In this document: positions 1-10,199 of the stretch, one piece after another | How positions within the stretch are numbered: position 1 is the stretch's first letter | Layout of the letters: the number at the start of each line of letters is the position of its first letter | Assembly: GCA_030426685.1 (NCBI GenBank) | Contig: JAUHYC010000019.1 | Span: 1 to 61,955 of the forward strand | Source: Alphaproteobacteria bacterium | Lineage (GTDB): Bacteria; Pseudomonadota; Alphaproteobacteria; Rhodobacterales; Rhodobacteraceae | DNA length: 61,955 nucleotides | Direction: 5' to 3' | Translations under genes and position numbers: made by a program | The notes under the pieces: generated by a model | Database searches by the model: none | What the model was told of the DNA's origin: nothing | Seen by the model: only the letters and a program-made list of their open reading frames with translations

Positions 1-1
1 T

Positions 2-853
2 TACAACTGTGATTTCTTTGCTGGCTACAGTCCGGAACGGATCAACCCCGGCGACAAGAGCCACCGGATCGCCGATATCTGTAAAGTCACCTCAGGCTCT
101 ACCCCTGACGTGGCTAGACTTGTCGATGCACTTTACGCGCGGATCATCACCGCGGGCACCCACATGGCCGAGAGCATTCGAGTGGCTGAAGCCGCTAAGG
201 TTATCGAAAACACGCAACGCGATCTGAACATTGCTCTGGTCAACGAGTTGGCGATGATTTTTGGTCGCCTTGGTATCGACACGGATGCAGTTCTTCGCGC
301 GGCCGGGACAAAATGGAACTTTCTACCCTTCCGTCCCGGTCTGGTAGGTGGGCATTGTATTGGTGTTGACCCCTACTACTTGACCCACAAGGCCGAGGAA
401 GTGGGCCATCATCCACAGATCATTCTGGCCGGGCGGCGATTGAATGACGGAATGGGCAGCTTTGTGGTTTCGCAACTGGTCAAACGGATGACTCGCAGCG
501 GGATCGACGTCGGGGGGGCCCGGGTGCTGGTGATGGGGCTGACCTTCAAGGAAAACTGCCCTGATCTGCGTAATACTCGAGTTGTCGATATCGTTCGGGA
601 ATTGGGCGATTACGGTGTTGCTGTAGACGTTCATGATCCTCATGCCGATGCACAGGCTGCACAAGACGTATATGGGATTACCTTGACCGAAAAGCCGACG
701 AGCGACACCTACGACGGCATCGTGTTGGCTGTCGCACATCGGGAGTTCTTGTCCCTCAATCCCTCAGACATCCGGTCTTATGGCAAGGCACGGCACATCT
801 TGTTTGATGTCAAATCCTGCTTGCCGATCGACGCCAGCGACCTGAGGCTATGA
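2..853 (+). CDS. Nucleotide-sugar dehydrogenase, C-terminal part (5' end cut by window)
   Basis: The open frame runs in from the left edge without a start, so the N-terminal NAD-binding domain is missing. What remains is the central and C-terminal part of a UDP-glucose/UDP-N-acetylhexosamine 6-dehydrogenase of the WecC/TviB/WbpO group. The active-site signature [11 protein letters not shown], with the catalytic cysteine, is intact. It is followed by the UDP-binding domain beginning [14 protein letters not shown]. The enzyme oxidises a UDP-sugar at C6 to a uronic acid for capsule or exopolysaccharide. The exact sugar cannot be told from this fragment; the TviB/WbpO type (UDP-GlcNAc or UDP-GalNAc) is the best guess. 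It ends at a hairpin shared with the convergent nqrF gene. Confidence 0.88.
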   Translation, partial: YNCDFFAGYSPERINPGDKSHRIADICKVTSGSTPDVARLVDALYARIITAGTHMAESIRVAEAAKVIENTQRDLNIALVNELAMIFGRLGIDTDAVLRAAGTKWNFLPFRPGLVGGHCIGVDPYYLTHKAEEVGHHPQIILAGRRLNDGMGSFVVSQLVKRMTRSGIDVGGARVLVMGLTFKENCPDLRNTRVVDIVRELGDYGVAVDVHDPHADAQAAQDVYGITLTEKPTSDTYDGIVLAVAHREFLSLNPSDIRSYGKARHILFDVKSCLPIDASDLRL

Positions 854-862
854 CCCCAAAAG

Positions 863-889
863 AAACCGGCGCCCCTGGGCGCCGGTTTT
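863..889. terminator. Bidirectional hairpin terminator between sugar dehydrogenase and nqrF
   Basis: An 8-bp perfect GC stem (866-873 with 878-885) has a four-base loop and is flanked by A's on the left and T's on the right. It therefore resembles an intrinsic terminator read from either strand. It lies exactly between two convergent stop codons. Confidence 0.8.
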
Positions 890-893
890 GGTC

Positions 894-2117
894 TTATCCA
901 CCGAAATCGTCGAGCATGATGTCTTCGCGGTCCACGCCCAGATCCAGCAGCATGTTGATGACCGACTGGTTCATGATCGGCGGGCCGCACATGTAGTATT
1001 CGCAATCCTCGGGCGCGGGGTGGTTCTTGAGGTACTCCTCGAACAGCACGTTGTGGATGAAGCCGGTATAGCCTTTCCAGTCATCCTCGGGTTGCGCATC
1101 CGACAGGGCCACGTGCCATTCGAAATTGTCGAACTCTTCCGCCAATTGGTCGAAATCCTCGACAAAGAACATTTCTTTCTTCGACCGTGCACCGTACCAG
1201 AAGCTGATTTTGCGGTTGCGGTTCTCAAGGCGCTTGAGCTGGTCGAAGATGTGGCTGCGCATCGGCGCCATACCGGCACCACCACCGATAAAGACCATCT
1301 CTTTTTCCGTCTCGCGGGCAAAGAATTCGCCGAACGGGCCCGAGATTGTCACCTTGTCACCTGGCTTCAGGTTGAAGATGTAGGACGACATCTGACCCGG
1401 AGGAATGCCCTCGGATCCGGGAGGCGGAGAGGCAACGCGGACGTTCAGCATGATCATGCCTTTTTCGTCCGGGTAGTTGGCCATCGAATAGGCGCGTTCG
1501 ATCGGTTCGCTCACGACGGATTTGTACTGCCAAAGATTGAAACGGTCCCAATCCTCGCGGTACTCCTCTTCCACATCGAAGTCCGTGTAGGCAAGCTGGT
1601 GCGCAGGAGCTTCGATCTGGATATATCCACCAGCTCGGAAGTTCACATCCTCGCCTTCTGGCAGATCCAATGTCAGAGCCTTGATAAAGGTCGCCACATT
1701 TTCGTTCGAGCGAACCGTGCATTCCCATTTCTTGACACCAAAGACCTCCTCGGGAACCTCGATATCCATATCCTGCTTGACCGAGACCTGACAGGACAGC
1801 CGGTCACCGCAGGAGGCTTCGCGCTTGGTGATGTGGCTTTCCTCGGTAGGCAATATCGATCCACCGCCCGAATGGACCCGAACCCGGCACTGCGCACAGG
1901 TGCCACCACCGCCGCAGGCGGAAGGCACGAACAATTTCTCTGCCGCCAGTGTCTGCAACAGCTTTCCACCGGCGGGAACCGAGATGGTTTTTTCGCCGTT
2001 GATGGTAATGTTGACGTTTCCCGTCGATACCAGTTTAGACCGCGCGGCCATGATGATGGCGACCAGCGCCAAAACGATGAGGGTAAAAAGGACGACGCCC
2101 AGGCTAAAAGTTTCCAT
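894..2117 (-). CDS. nqrF: Na+-translocating NADH:quinone reductase subunit F
   Basis: This is the NADH-oxidising subunit of Na+-NQR, the electron entry point of the sodium pump. The 407-residue protein matches the family length. It starts with one membrane anchor (about residues 5-25), followed by a 2Fe-2S ferredoxin domain with cysteines at 68, 74, 77 and 109. Next comes an FAD domain with the RAYSMANYP motif, then an NADH-binding domain with [12 protein letters not shown] and a C-terminal CGPP motif. It is the last gene of the nqrABCDEF operon on the minus strand. No apbE or nqrM follows it, although both often do in other bacteria. Confidence 0.97.
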   Translation of the reverse strand: METFSLGVVLFTLIVLALVAIIMAARSKLVSTGNVNITINGEKTISVPAGGKLLQTLAAEKLFVPSACGGGGTCAQCRVRVHSGGGSILPTEESHITKREASCGDRLSCQVSVKQDMDIEVPEEVFGVKKWECTVRSNENVATFIKALTLDLPEGEDVNFRAGGYIQIEAPAHQLAYTDFDVEEEYREDWDRFNLWQYKSVVSEPIERAYSMANYPDEKGMIMLNVRVASPPPGSEGIPPGQMSSYIFNLKPGDKVTISGPFGEFFARETEKEMVFIGGGAGMAPMRSHIFDQLKRLENRNRKISFWYGARSKKEMFFVEDFDQLAEEFDNFEWHVALSDAQPEDDWKGYTGFIHNVLFEEYLKNHPAPEDCEYYMCGPPIMNQSVINMLLDLGVDREDIMLDDFGG

Positions 2118-2127
2118 CGGCCCCTCC

Positions 2128-2736
2128 TTACAGTTTCACGCCTGAGAAGGACATGAAGGCCATTGCCATCAGTCCCGCAGTGATGAAAGTGATACCAAGC
2201 CCCTGCAGGCCATCCGGGATGTCCGAATACTTCAGTTTTTCCCGGACCCCCGCCATCGCGGTGATCGCCAGCGCCCAGCCAAAGCCCGATGACAGACCAT
2301 AAGTGGCAGCCTCAGCGAAGTTATAGTCACGCTCTACCATGAACAATGACCCGCCAAGAATGGCGCAGTTCACCGTGATCAGTGGAAGGAAGATCCCCAG
2401 TGCGTTGTAGAGTGGCGGGAAGTACTTATCGAGGATCATCTCGAGAATCTGCACCATCGCGGCGATCACGCCGATATATGAGATCAGGCCGAGGAACGTC
2501 AGATCCACGTCCGGAAACCCTGCCCAGGCCAGCGCGCCCGGTTTCAGCAGATAGGTCAGAAGCAGGTTGTTTGTCGGTACGGTGATAGCCTGTACAACCA
2601 TGACCGAGATGCCCAGACCCAATGCGGTCGAAATCTTCTTTGATACGGCGATGAAAGTACACATCCCCAGAAAGAAGCTGAGCGCGAGGTTTTCAACAAA
2701 GATGGCCTTTACGGCCAGTGAGATTAGCCCTTCCAT
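2128..2736 (-). CDS. nqrE: Na+-translocating NADH:quinone reductase subunit E
   Basis: An integral membrane subunit of Na+-NQR, 202 residues, with about six hydrophobic segments. It begins with the typical [20 protein letters not shown] stretch. In solved Na+-NQR structures NqrD and NqrE form a pseudosymmetric pair that holds an intramembrane iron centre; the conserved cysteine region near residue 26 (GMCTF) fits this. Its start overlaps the nqrD stop by one base, so the two are translationally coupled. Confidence 0.96.
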   Translation of the reverse strand: MEGLISLAVKAIFVENLALSFFLGMCTFIAVSKKISTALGLGISVMVVQAITVPTNNLLLTYLLKPGALAWAGFPDVDLTFLGLISYIGVIAAMVQILEMILDKYFPPLYNALGIFLPLITVNCAILGGSLFMVERDYNFAEAATYGLSSGFGWALAITAMAGVREKLKYSDIPDGLQGLGITFITAGLMAMAFMSFSGVKL

Positions 2737-3389
2737 CAGTGCGCCTCTGCCTGTTGGATTTCATATTCACGTTCTTCGACCTGGTTGGGTTTCCATGTGC
2801 GGAACGCCCAGATCAACAGACCAATCACGAAGAAGGCCGAGGGCGGTAGCAACAGCAGGCCATTGGGTACATACCAGCCACCGTTGTTCACCGTTTGCAG
2901 GATGGTCACGCCGAACAGGCTGCCCGAGCCAAACAGTTCGCGGATAAATCCGACCAGCATCAGGATCAGACCATAGCCCAAACCGTTGCCAACACCGTCA
3001 ATGAACGAGGCCATGGGCGGGTTTTTCATCGCAAATGCCTCGGCACGCCCCATAACGATGCAGTTGGTGATGATCAGGCCCACAAAAACCGACAGCGTCT
3101 TCGAGATCTGGAACGCATAGGCCTTGAGTATCTGATCCACCAGGATCACCAGCGAGGCGATGATGACCATCTGAACGATGATCCGGATTGATCCCGGGAT
3201 CTGATTGCGCAACATCGAGATGAACATCGACGCAAAGCCGGTCACGAAAGTCACCGCCAACGCCATGACAAATGCCACCTGCAGCGACGAGGTTACCGCC
3301 AGCGCAGAGCAGATGCCCAGCACTTGCAGGGTGATCGGGTTGTTGTCGACCAGCGGGTCGATCAGCAGCTCTTTCCTTGTCTGGGACAT
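2736..3389 (-). CDS. nqrD: Na+-translocating NADH:quinone reductase subunit D
   Basis: A membrane subunit of Na+-NQR, 217 residues, with about six transmembrane stretches and the conserved [16 protein letters not shown] segment carrying the iron-site cysteine. It pairs with NqrE. It shares one base with nqrC upstream and one with nqrE downstream, so the reading frames are tightly packed. The N-terminus begins [20 protein letters not shown], typical of the family. Confidence 0.96.
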   Translation of the reverse strand: MSQTRKELLIDPLVDNNPITLQVLGICSALAVTSSLQVAFVMALAVTFVTGFASMFISMLRNQIPGSIRIIVQMVIIASLVILVDQILKAYAFQISKTLSVFVGLIITNCIVMGRAEAFAMKNPPMASFIDGVGNGLGYGLILMLVGFIRELFGSGSLFGVTILQTVNNGGWYVPNGLLLLPPSAFFVIGLLIWAFRTWKPNQVEEREYEIQQAEAH

Positions 3390-4204
3390 CAGAGATCTCC
3401 TGCTTGCAGTTTGGCCAGGAAGGGGCCGTAGCCCGCATCACCCATCCAGAATTTCACCAGGTTATCGACACCGACCGAGGTCAGCGTGGCCCCCGCCAGC
3501 GCGTCGACGTAGAAGTCGGCCCCGGCGGCAGGCAGCGATTTGGCAACGGTGATCTGCAGATCACCGGCGTCGTCGCGCAGCTTCTTGCTGCTCCACAGCG
3601 CCTTCCAACGAGGGTTGTCCACTTCGGCACCAAGACCGGGTGTTTCACCATGCTGATAGAATTGCAGGCCGAATATGTCGTTGCCGTTGTTCTCCAACGC
3701 GATAAATCCATAGAGCGTTGACCACAGGCCATAGCCGTGCAGGGGCAGGATCACCTTGTCCAGGGCGCCCGCCTCATCGCGCAGCAGATAGATCACGCGG
3801 TATTTGGCCTTGCGGCCGATCCCGGCTGGATCATCGTCCAGAGCGACGCTGAGTTCCGGATCACTGGCAGCGGCGATATCATCAAAGGTGGTCGGGTCGA
3901 ACTGATCGTCGACAAAGTCACCAGTGGACAGTTCCAGGACATGCGGCTCAAATGCGGCAAACGCTTCGGTCACGTTGATGCCGGCTTCGTATACACCCGC
4001 TACCTGAAGGACGTTGACCTGCTTGTCCTTGAGCTTGTTGGCCTCCTGCACAGGGCGCAGGCTGACGGCAGCGGCAGACACGATCATCGAGGCAACGAGG
4101 CAGACTGCGACAGCGATAAATATTGTTTTGCCAACAGAATCCGGCGAGGCCGCCAGGAATCGGGCAATCGTACCTTTTGGTTCGTTGGATTGCGTATCAG
4201 ACAT
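3389..4204 (-). CDS. nqrC: Na+-translocating NADH:quinone reductase subunit C
   Basis: A periplasm-facing flavoprotein subunit of Na+-NQR, 271 residues. One membrane span lies at about residues 27-49, followed by a soluble FMN-binding domain. The flavinylation motif reads [10 protein letters not shown], with Thr240 as the expected covalent FMN site. Position 238 is Ala where many relatives have Ser. FMN attachment needs an ApbE flavinyltransferase, which is not encoded in this window. The start overlaps the end of nqrB by eight bases. Confidence 0.96.
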   Translation of the reverse strand: MSDTQSNEPKGTIARFLAASPDSVGKTIFIAVAVCLVASMIVSAAAVSLRPVQEANKLKDKQVNVLQVAGVYEAGINVTEAFAAFEPHVLELSTGDFVDDQFDPTTFDDIAAASDPELSVALDDDPAGIGRKAKYRVIYLLRDEAGALDKVILPLHGYGLWSTLYGFIALENNGNDIFGLQFYQHGETPGLGAEVDNPRWKALWSSKKLRDDAGDLQITVAKSLPAAGADFYVDALAGATLTSVGVDNLVKFWMGDAGYGPFLAKLQAGDL

Positions 4205-5405
4205 GGCGACGCGCCCTCCGTTTGATGTTGGCCTGCACGACGAAATAGTCGATCAGCGGCGCAAAGACGTTGCCGAACAGGATGGCCAGCATCATGCCCT
4301 CGGGGAAGGCCGGGTTTACCACTCGGATCAAAACCACCATGACACCGATCAGCGCGCCATACACATAGCGGCCTACATTGGTGTGGCTGGCCGAGACCGG
4401 CTCGGTAACCATAAAGGCCAGACCGAAGGCATACCCGCCCAGCACGATGTGCCAGTACCAAGGCATCGCAAACATCGGATTGGTATTGGATCCAATCAGG
4501 TTCAGCAGCCAGGTAAAGGCAATCGTGCCTGCCAGACAGCCGATGATCAGGCGATAGTTGGCAATCTTGGTGATCAGCAGGAAGGTCAGGCCAATGATAC
4601 AAGCCAGTGTCGATGTTTCACCAAAACTGCCCTGAATAGTGCCGAAGAAGGCGCTTGACCATGTGATGCCCTCGGCCGCAAGCGCCTGAACACCATCCGC
4701 TGCGGAGACTGCTAGTGCGGTCGCGCCCGAAAACCCGTCAACCGGTGTCCAGACCGCATCGCCCGACATCTGTGCCGGATAGGCGAAATACAGGAACGCG
4801 CGCCCTACCAGTGCAGGGTTGAGGAAGTTCTTACCCGTTCCGCCAAACACCTCTTTGCCAATCACAACACCAAAGATGATGCCCAGAGCAACCTGCCACA
4901 AAGGCGTCGTCGCGGGCATGATCAGCGTATAAAGCATTGAGGTAACAAGGAAACCTTCGTTCACCTCGTGGCTGCGCACAGTGGCGAAGATGACCTCGAA
5001 GATGCCGCCTGCGACCAGCGTGACGATGTAGATCGGCAGGAAATACAACAGTCCGTGCATCACATTCGCAAAGATGCTGGACGGGTCCAGCGAAATGCCG
5101 AACATCTGCAGCAGGGCAATCCGCCAACCGGTCGCCGCATCCGGCCCCAGCGTCGCAATGGCCGAATTCGCCTGATAGCCCGTGTTCCACATGCCCCACA
5201 GGATACAAGGGATCGTCGCGATCACGACGTAAGTCATGATCCGCTTCATATCCACATAGGATCGCGCGTGCGGGGCGGCGGTGGTGACGGTTTTCGGAGT
5301 GTAGATAAAGCTCTCCACCATCTCGTAGATGGGGAAAAACTTCTCGTACTTGCCGCCCTTGGTAAAGTTCGGCTCAATCCGGTCAAAGAAGTTGCGCAAA
5401 CCCAT
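4197..5405 (-). CDS. nqrB: Na+-translocating NADH:quinone reductase subunit B
   Basis: The main membrane subunit of Na+-NQR and the part linked to sodium translocation. It has 402 residues and about ten hydrophobic segments. The covalent FMN site is visible as DGFSGAT, with Thr229 as acceptor. The conserved GKNFLNPALVGRAFLYFAYP block lies just before it. It sits between nqrA and nqrC with a five-base gap to nqrA. Confidence 0.97.
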   Translation of the reverse strand: MGLRNFFDRIEPNFTKGGKYEKFFPIYEMVESFIYTPKTVTTAAPHARSYVDMKRIMTYVVIATIPCILWGMWNTGYQANSAIATLGPDAATGWRIALLQMFGISLDPSSIFANVMHGLLYFLPIYIVTLVAGGIFEVIFATVRSHEVNEGFLVTSMLYTLIMPATTPLWQVALGIIFGVVIGKEVFGGTGKNFLNPALVGRAFLYFAYPAQMSGDAVWTPVDGFSGATALAVSAADGVQALAAEGITWSSAFFGTIQGSFGETSTLACIIGLTFLLITKIANYRLIIGCLAGTIAFTWLLNLIGSNTNPMFAMPWYWHIVLGGYAFGLAFMVTEPVSASHTNVGRYVYGALIGVMVVLIRVVNPAFPEGMMLAILFGNVFAPLIDYFVVQANIKRRARRHV

Positions 5406-5410
5406 TCGGA

Positions 5411-6754
5411 TCAGCCCTCCTTTTCAATCTTGGTCAGGCAGTCGCGCAGCGCCAGCCCGTATTCATATTTCGCGGGACATGCAAACCCGACAAGGCCCAG
5501 ATCCTCTTCGTCCAATTCCAGTGCACCAAGAGCCTGAGCGGTATCGGTATCCATGACCAATAGCGCCCGCAACAGCTGCGTCGGCAGGTAGTCCTGTGGC
5601 ATCAACTCTTCGAACGTACCTGTCGGAACCATTGCGCGTCGCCCGCCATTCAGATTCGACGTAAATGCATAGAGCTTTTTCGCAAAGGCCGACCCCAGCA
5701 CTGGCTGTACTGCATATTTCGATGGCATAGGACGGATCCACCCCATCGGGATCTGATCGGGGTCTTCGCGGATGATCACGATCTGGCGTGCAAACCGACC
5801 GAGATAAGCGGCGGGTCCTTCGGCCTGCCGGCCCGACAGGATCGAGCCCGAGATGATGCGGGCGGTCCCCTCGACATTCACCTCGTCGCGAGTCAGATCG
5901 TCGGTCGAAGCCCCCATGACGGTGCGGATCAGACGCGGCTGCCGCACCCCCGGCCCGGCCAGAGCAATCACGATGTTCGGGTCCAGATGGCCGGTTTGCA
6001 TCAACCGGCCAATCGCGATGACGTCCTGATAGCTGATGGTCCAGACCTGTTTGTCTCCAGCCAGCGGTTCAAGGAAATGAATGTGCGTTCCGGCCAGACC
6101 CGATGGGTGCGGTCCGGAAAATGCAGCCGCCTCAACATTTTGCAGGTCAGATCCGGGGACTGAGGCGCCCTCTTGATGGCACAGATAGGTCTTGCCTTCA
6201 GTAAGGCGCGACACAGCAGCCAAGCCCGCCGCAAATGCCTCGTCAGCGTCAGCGATGATCAGCGCGGCGTCACCTGCCAGCGGATCGCTGTCCATGGCAG
6301 TCACAAATATCGCAGTCGGCGCGGTGCCCGGCTCGGGCATCTTGGAATAGGGGCGCGTCCGGAAAGAGGTCCACAGACCGGCAGCACAAAGCCTGGCAGC
6401 GATGCCTTGGGCAGTTTCGGAGTCACCGATACCGGAAAAATCGACACCGGTGTCGTTGGCATCGGATACTTCGATCACCACACTCTGCAACACCCGGCGC
6501 GCGCCACGATTGATCGCCACGACTTTGCCGCTGAGCGGCGCAACCATCATAGCGTCAGGAGCATCCTTATGGCAGAACAACGGCGCACCGCGTTGAACCT
6601 GATCGCCTTCTTGCACCAGCATCTTCGGCTTCAGACCGATATAGTCTCCGCCCAGTACGGCGACAGATGAAAATTCCGGCCCTGGATGGATTTTCTGTTC
6701 GGGTGCGCCTTCAATCGGCAGATTCAACCCTTTTTTCAGTTTGAAAGTGTGCAT
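5411..6754 (-). CDS. nqrA: Na+-translocating NADH:quinone reductase subunit A
   Basis: First gene of the operon. NqrA is a soluble subunit on the cytoplasmic face associated with the quinone-binding end of the complex. I chose the ATG at 6754 (MHTFKLKKGLNLPIEG), which gives 447 residues, the usual family size. A GGAAG sequence lies about ten bases upstream. An in-frame ATG at 6793 would add 13 residues and also has AGGAAAG nearby, so the start is not certain. The protein contains the barrel-sandwich-like GDQVQRGAPLF region and the typical SGSILSG motif. Confidence 0.95.
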   Translation of the reverse strand: MHTFKLKKGLNLPIEGAPEQKIHPGPEFSSVAVLGGDYIGLKPKMLVQEGDQVQRGAPLFCHKDAPDAMMVAPLSGKVVAINRGARRVLQSVVIEVSDANDTGVDFSGIGDSETAQGIAARLCAAGLWTSFRTRPYSKMPEPGTAPTAIFVTAMDSDPLAGDAALIIADADEAFAAGLAAVSRLTEGKTYLCHQEGASVPGSDLQNVEAAAFSGPHPSGLAGTHIHFLEPLAGDKQVWTISYQDVIAIGRLMQTGHLDPNIVIALAGPGVRQPRLIRTVMGASTDDLTRDEVNVEGTARIISGSILSGRQAEGPAAYLGRFARQIVIIREDPDQIPMGWIRPMPSKYAVQPVLGSAFAKKLYAFTSNLNGGRRAMVPTGTFEELMPQDYLPTQLLRALLVMDTDTAQALGALELDEEDLGLVGFACPAKYEYGLALRDCLTKIEKEG

Positions 6755-7052
6755 GTCGCTATGTTCTTCCAAGCCTTCTTTCCTGCGCTGCATGGTCGTG
6801 GCAGCTGCATTGGTTTATCCGCTCCCACATTCGGGGCGTCGCGCACTGGCACGCATATCCAACACCGGTCGCCCACGTTGGCGCAACTTCAATCCACGCC
6901 CCTTTACGCAAGCATGGCTCTAAACGCAAACCTGTTACCGCTGAAACTTTAAGGTAACCATCACTTTCGTTGGATTTGCGCCAAAATGCCAGCAAATTGC
7001 GCCGCAGAATTTCCGTGTCGCGCCCAAAGCGCATCCGGTGTAATTAGCCGGA
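6755..7052. other. Divergent intergenic region between nqrA and an RNA methyltransferase gene
   Basis: About 300 bases with no supported gene. It must hold the nqr operon promoter on the minus strand and the methyltransferase promoter on the plus strand. I see no strong consensus -35/-10 pair and no riboswitch-like structure, only an AT-rich patch around 6945-6990. Confidence 0.6.
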
Positions 7053-8168
7053 ATGGAAAACGAAGACTCCTTTGAGATATTTCTTGTTGCGACGCCGGGT
7101 CTTGAGGCACCCTTGCACGCCGAAGCGGTCGAACACAGATTTTCAGACGCAAAACGCGTCTCCGGGGGTGTTGTCTGCAGGGGTGGGTGGCCCGAAGTTT
7201 GGCGAGCTAACCTCCAGTTGCGCGGCGCCAACAAGGTTTTGGTTCGGATTGGCAGCTTTCCTGCAGTGCATCTGGCGCAATTGGACAAACGCGCGCGTAA
7301 ATTTCCCTGGGGGGACCACCTGCACCCGGAGGTGCCGATAAAGATTGAGGCCACCAGTCGAAAATCTCGCATCTATCACGCCGGAGCAGCGCGACAGCGT
7401 GTCGAACGGGCGATTTCTGAGACGCTCGGGGCACCGATCAGCGCGGACGCCCGCCTGCGTATCTTGCTGCGAATCGAAAAGGATATTTGTACTTTCTCGG
7501 TCGACAGTTCAGGCGAGCCGCTGCACAAACGTGGCCACAAACCTGCGGTCGCGAAGGCCCCGATGCGGGAGACCATGGCCGCCATGTTCCTGCGCGAGTG
7601 CGGGTTTGATGGCACCGAGCCCGTGCTGGATCCGATGTGTGGCTCGGGCACCTTCCCAATCGAAGCTGCTGAGATCGCGCAGCGATTATACCCCGGGCGA
7701 TCCCGTGAATTCGCATTCGAAGATCTGGCCGGTTTTGATCGGGATCTCTGGCATGACATGCGACAGAACCCGCCCGGACATCAACCGGAGTTTCTGTATT
7801 ACGGCTCTGACCGCAACGCAGGTGCTGTCGAGGCCGCAAAAACCAATGCTGATCGCGCCGGTGTGGGTCCGATCACACGATTTCAGCACCGCGCGATAAG
7901 TGAGATTAAGCCGCCCGAGGGACCTACGGGATTGGTGATCGTCAACCCGCCCTATGGCGCGCGCATCGGAGATGAGAAACGCCTGCGTGCGCTCTACGGC
8001 TCACTGGGCAAGGTATTGCTGGCACGTTTTCGAGGTTGGCGTGTTGGTATCGTCACAACAACGCCCGGGCTGGCACGCGCGACACGTTTGCCATTGCTGC
8101 CTCCGGGTCCTGTCGTCGACCACGGCGGAACCAAAATCCGCCTGTTTCGCACCGACCCTTTGGCGTGA
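7053..8168 (+). CDS. THUMP-domain class I SAM-dependent RNA methyltransferase
   Basis: A 371-residue RNA methyltransferase of the RlmL/TrmG10-like group. The N-terminal region (about 1-160) carries a THUMP RNA-binding domain. The C-terminal Rossmann domain has the SAM-binding LDPMCGSGTFPIEAA motif near residue 195 and the catalytic NPPYGARIG motif near residue 297. NPPY is typical of N2-guanine methylation. Related E. coli RlmL modifies 23S rRNA, but that protein is a two-domain fusion of about 700 residues and this one is a single unit, so the target is uncertain. It is transcribed alone, upstream of a tRNA gene. Confidence 0.9.
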   Translation: MENEDSFEIFLVATPGLEAPLHAEAVEHRFSDAKRVSGGVVCRGGWPEVWRANLQLRGANKVLVRIGSFPAVHLAQLDKRARKFPWGDHLHPEVPIKIEATSRKSRIYHAGAARQRVERAISETLGAPISADARLRILLRIEKDICTFSVDSSGEPLHKRGHKPAVAKAPMRETMAAMFLRECGFDGTEPVLDPMCGSGTFPIEAAEIAQRLYPGRSREFAFEDLAGFDRDLWHDMRQNPPGHQPEFLYYGSDRNAGAVEAAKTNADRAGVGPITRFQHRAISEIKPPEGPTGLVIVNPPYGARIGDEKRLRALYGSLGKVLLARFRGWRVGIVTTTPGLARATRLPLLPPGPVVDHGGTKIRLFRTDPLA

Positions 8169-8295
8169 AAGCTTGTAATCGACTTCGATTACGGCCTTAC
8201 CCGACCCACGTATACCGCCGCATCTTTTAGCTGTATCACAGTGTAAAATCCCTCTTGCGCATCCAACCCCCGAGGTATAGATCACCCGCCACGGT

Positions 8296-8372
8296 CGGAG
8301 TGTAGCTCAGCCTGGTAGAGCACTGTCTTCGGGAGGCAGGGGTCGGAGGTTCGAATCCTCTCACTCCGACCA
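8296..8372 (+). tRNA. tRNA-Pro (anticodon CGG)
   Basis: A full cloverleaf can be drawn. The acceptor stem CGGAGTG pairs with CACTCCG, the D stem is GCTC/GAGC, and the anticodon stem is CTGTC/GGCAG around loop TTCGGGA. The T arm contains TTCGAAT and a genomically encoded ACCA end follows. Bases 34-36 are CGG, which reads proline codon CCG. G at position 37 fits proline tRNAs. Confidence 0.96.
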
Positions 8373-8379
8373 ATAAAAC

Positions 8380-8406
8380 AAGGCGCCCGAGGGCGCCTTT
8401 GTTGTA
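8380..8406 (+). terminator. Intrinsic terminator after tRNA-Pro
   Basis: Eight base pairs (AAGGCGCC with GGCGCCTT) surround a CGAG loop and lead into the T-rich TTTGTTGTATTT. It starts eight bases past the tRNA end. It could also serve the opposite strand downstream of the EamA transporter gene. Confidence 0.85.
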
Positions 8407-8510
8407 TTTAGAGCTGTGTTCGCAGGTCAGTCGAACTCGAGCTTTACCCATCTAACCCGCCATTCCGACACGGTCCGCAGGCTTGAGCCCGCATTGGTCA
8501 CAGGTCCCGA

Positions 8511-9407
8511 TCAACGAGCCGCAGCAGATACCGCAGGCGGATTGATGTTCCCTGGCCTACCCGGCGCATTTGCGCGCTGGCCGACCCATACAGACAACAG
8601 AACAATAGCCGCGCCGATGGATTGTAGCATGTCCATGGATTGTCCGAGCCATATCCAGCCAAGAGCAACCGCGGTCAACGGGCTCATCATTCCAAGCATT
8701 GAGACCGTGGCGGGGTCAAGACACGCGACCCCTCTGAACCAGAGCGCGTAGGTCGCTGCCGCACCGATTAATCCAAGCCACAAAAGCCCAGCGAAATTTG
8801 TCACTGTCAGGGCTGGCAATGATGGCTCCATGATCAGGGCCACCGGTACCAGGATCAAACCTCCTGCTGTCAGTTGCCATGCCGTGAAACTCAGCGCCGC
8901 TACAGGCGGCTGCCACTTTCGGCTGAGAACGGTACCGGCCGCCATCGACGCTGCCCCTCCAAAGCCAGCCGCTACACCAATCCAGTCCAGCTCGGCCTCC
9001 GGGCCAATAAGCAAGAGGGACACGCCGACAGCACCGGTTGCGGCGGCAGCGACTGCGCCAATTCGGATAGGTGTGCCCAGCCAACCCCACGCCAACAAGA
9101 TCACCATCATCGCCTGCAGCGAACCCAAGGTTGCGGCCACACCACCGGGCAACCGATATGCTGCAACAAAGAGCAGCACCCAGAACAGGGCAAAGTTCAG
9201 GCTGCCCAAAACGAATATCCGGCCGAGCCATTCGCGCAGGGGAATACGACGGGTAAGAACAAGCAATAGCAATCCGGCAGGAAGGGCACGTAGCGTGGCC
9301 AGGGTAATGGGATAGCCCTCCGGGAGAGCTTCGGTAGTGACAAGATATGTGCTGCCCCATACTGCCGGGGCGAGCGCTGTGAGAAAGATGTCTGTAGTGC
9401 GTGACAT
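8511..9407 (-). CDS. EamA/DMT-family transporter
   Basis: A 298-residue inner-membrane protein with about ten hydrophobic helices arranged as two EamA repeats, the layout of drug/metabolite transporters such as RhaT- and YdcZ-like exporters. The family motif WGSTYLVTTEALP is at the start and GLLWLGLIGAAATYALWFRG lies in the second repeat. The substrate cannot be inferred. It is followed upstream, on the same strand, by wrbA after 62 bases, so the two may be co-transcribed. Confidence 0.9.
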   Translation of the reverse strand: MSRTTDIFLTALAPAVWGSTYLVTTEALPEGYPITLATLRALPAGLLLLVLTRRIPLREWLGRIFVLGSLNFALFWVLLFVAAYRLPGGVAATLGSLQAMMVILLAWGWLGTPIRIGAVAAAATGAVGVSLLLIGPEAELDWIGVAAGFGGAASMAAGTVLSRKWQPPVAALSFTAWQLTAGGLILVPVALIMEPSLPALTVTNFAGLLWLGLIGAAATYALWFRGVACLDPATVSMLGMMSPLTAVALGWIWLGQSMDMLQSIGAAIVLLSVWVGQRANAPGRPGNINPPAVSAAAR

Positions 9408-9469
9408 AGTTTGTCTCCTGACTGGAGCACTGCGCGGAAGGGTGTGAGACTTCGGAACGTAAGCGCGGG

Positions 9470-10093
9470 CTACGCTGCTTCCTCTGTCAGGTATGTTCCG
9501 GCAAGGCGGGCAGCGATCCCTGCAACGTGGGCCCCCTGGAATCGCGCGCCAGCCAGATCGGTTTCCGAAGGCAAACGCGAACCATCGGCACCGGCGATCG
9601 TTCCGGCGCCATATGGCGCACCGCCGATGATTTCATTTGCTGTGGTTTGGCCGGCGAATGTATAAGGCATTCCAACAACCAGCATCCCAAAATGCTGAAG
9701 CGGAACCTGCGTTGTCAGAAGAGTAGCCTCGTGCCCTCCATGTTGCGAACCTGTTGATGCAAAGACCGCCCCGACTTTGCCGACCAGCGCGTTTCTGGCC
9801 CAAAGTCCGCCAGCCTGATCGAGGAAGGTTTTCATCTGGCCGGCCATCATGCCAAATCGGGTGGGCGTTCCAAGAATTATTGCGTCATAGTTTTCCAGAT
9901 CCGCCGGGATGGCGACAGGCGTGTCGTCAGCAATATAGCCAGCATTCTGACGGATATCTTCCGGGACAGTTTCGGGCACACGCCGCACGTCAACTTGGGT
10001 ACCAGGGACACTTCTGGCGCCTTCGGCTTCCGCGTCGGCCAAGGCTCGCACATGACCATAGCTTGAGTAGTAGAGGACGAGAACACGTGACAT
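9470..10093 (-). CDS. wrbA: NAD(P)H:quinone oxidoreductase, WrbA type
   Basis: A flavodoxin-fold, FMN-binding quinone reductase of 207 residues. The phosphate-binding motif YYSSYGHV is near the N-terminus. [19 protein letters not shown] and [12 protein letters not shown] are family signatures. WrbA enzymes reduce quinones by two electrons and limit radical formation. A LysR regulator gene lies directly upstream on the same strand, 106 bases away. Confidence 0.95.
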   Translation of the reverse strand: MSRVLVLYYSSYGHVRALADAEAEGARSVPGTQVDVRRVPETVPEDIRQNAGYIADDTPVAIPADLENYDAIILGTPTRFGMMAGQMKTFLDQAGGLWARNALVGKVGAVFASTGSQHGGHEATLLTTQVPLQHFGMLVVGMPYTFAGQTTANEIIGGAPYGAGTIAGADGSRLPSETDLAGARFQGAHVAGIAARLAGTYLTEEAA

Positions 10094-10199
10094 TGGGAAC
10101 CTCTCAGGTCTGGGGGTTGTTTCCTGAGAAGATGAGGCATGCCGCGCCGGTGATTAAGCGGAGCTCTTTGACTTCACTCTTAACCCATGTTGAATAATG

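Noticed and set aside
888..2156. Long open frame on the plus strand opposite nqrF
   Set aside because: It is antisense to a complete nqrF gene with all motifs and shows no family features; long antisense frames are common in GC-rich coding DNA.
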